Assembly: GCA_902826945.1 (NCBI GenBank)
Contig: CADEGS010000248.1
Location: 1 to 6,041, forward strand
Reading direction: 5' to 3'
From: an uncultured bacterium
GTDB taxonomy: Bacteria > Planctomycetota > UBA1135 > GCA-002686595
Length of the DNA stretch: 6,041 bases
The position numbers were made by a program, and so were the translations under genes. How positions within the stretch are numbered: position 1 is the first letter of the stretch; the number at the start of each line of letters is the position of its first letter. Under the pieces are notes generated by a model, which was not told the DNA's origin, did no database searches, and saw only the letters and a list, made by a program, of their open reading frames with translations. Of the stretch, positions 5,866-6,041 are shown in pieces.

Positions 5866-6041
5866 ATGGCGTCCTCCGCGAGCGGACCGCGCGCGCGCGC
5901 CGCGCCGCTCGTCTGCGCGGCGGCCGGGCTGGCGGGGCTCCTGCCCGGCGCGGCCGGCGCGCGCGATCCGGTCGCGCTGCTCGCGTGGCTGGCGCTCGTC
6001 GCGCTCGGCGCGGGCTGGCTGGTCGGCGCCAGCGCGCGGCG
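5866..6041 (+). CDS. Hypothetical membrane protein, N-terminal 58 codons (partial, runs off window)
   Basis: An ATG at 5866 opens a frame with no stop to the end of the window. The N-terminus carries R9 and R11, followed by two likely membrane segments: about 13-31 (small and hydrophobic residues with one Cys and one Pro) and about 35-54 (DPVALLAWLALVALGAGWLV). A basic RR comes close behind, at the window edge. I do not recognise the family from this fragment. Polytopic transporters, O-antigen-ligase-like proteins and many others begin this way. Support for it as a real gene is the third-position GC pattern, the hydrophobic periodicity and the -10-like hexamer at exactly the same distance as in the two minus-strand operons. 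It is divergent from the redoxin-monooxygenase operon. Confidence 0.65.
   Translation, partial: MASSASGPRARAAPLVCAAAGLAGLLPGAAGARDPVALLAWLALVALGAGWLVGASAR

Noticed and set aside
1..6041. CRISPR array, tRNA or rRNA, insertion sequence, or attachment site.
   Set aside because: I found no regularly spaced repeats, no cloverleaf or rRNA-like blocks, and no transposase motifs or terminal inverted repeats. The one notable direct repeat (5-43 and 1842-1880) is explained by paralogous coding sequence.

Overview
The window is a very GC-rich bacterial stretch, with C or G at nearly every third codon position. It holds two complete operons or operon heads on the minus strand and the start of a divergent plus-strand gene. 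The gene content points to a high-GC environmental Gram-negative lineage such as Planctomycetota or Myxococcota: lipoprotein-like leaders, a sulfatase-fold hydrolase beside a TMTC-like membrane/TPR protein, and a redoxin/cytochrome c/copper monooxygenase set. No marker gene fixes the phylum, so this is an inference.

Layout, from right to left in the direction of minus-strand transcription. At 5866-6041 (+) lies the 5' end of a membrane protein gene that runs off the window. At 5734-5099 (-) is a redoxin-like lipoprotein. It overlaps by 14 nt a gene at 5112-3586 (-) for an exported protein that joins a c-type heme domain, a PHM/DBH-type dicopper monooxygenase and two EF-hands. A short intergenic stretch with a GC hairpin follows. 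Then come a sulfatase-fold lipoprotein (3502-2093, -), a TMTC-like protein with an integral membrane half and five TPRs (2096-240, -), and the first 79 codons of a second TMTC-like paralogue (238 to the window edge, -). The last three genes are tightly linked, by a TTGA stop/start overlap and by a 1-nt gap before a GTG start, and look like one mRNA.

How the genes may work together. The first unit looks like an envelope redox enzyme: redoxin, heme and copper monooxygenase modules that are often fused in one polypeptide are here split over two overlapping genes. All six expected copper ligands are present. The second unit looks like surface glycan or glycoprotein modification. The sulfatase-fold enzyme has Thr where true sulfatases have the formylglycine Cys/Ser, so phosphoester transfer or hydrolysis is more likely than sulfate ester hydrolysis. 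The adjacent TMTC-like proteins resemble polyprenyl-phosphate-sugar-dependent glycosyltransferases.

The most striking non-coding signal is promoter geometry. All three genes that begin a transcription unit have a TAnnnT hexamer exactly 7 nt before an ATG (TACAAT, TAGCAT, TAGCCT), with no Shine-Dalgarno. This is the arrangement expected for leaderless mRNAs, and it led me to choose the second of two in-frame ATGs for two genes.

I see no tRNA, rRNA, CRISPR array, insertion sequence or attachment site.
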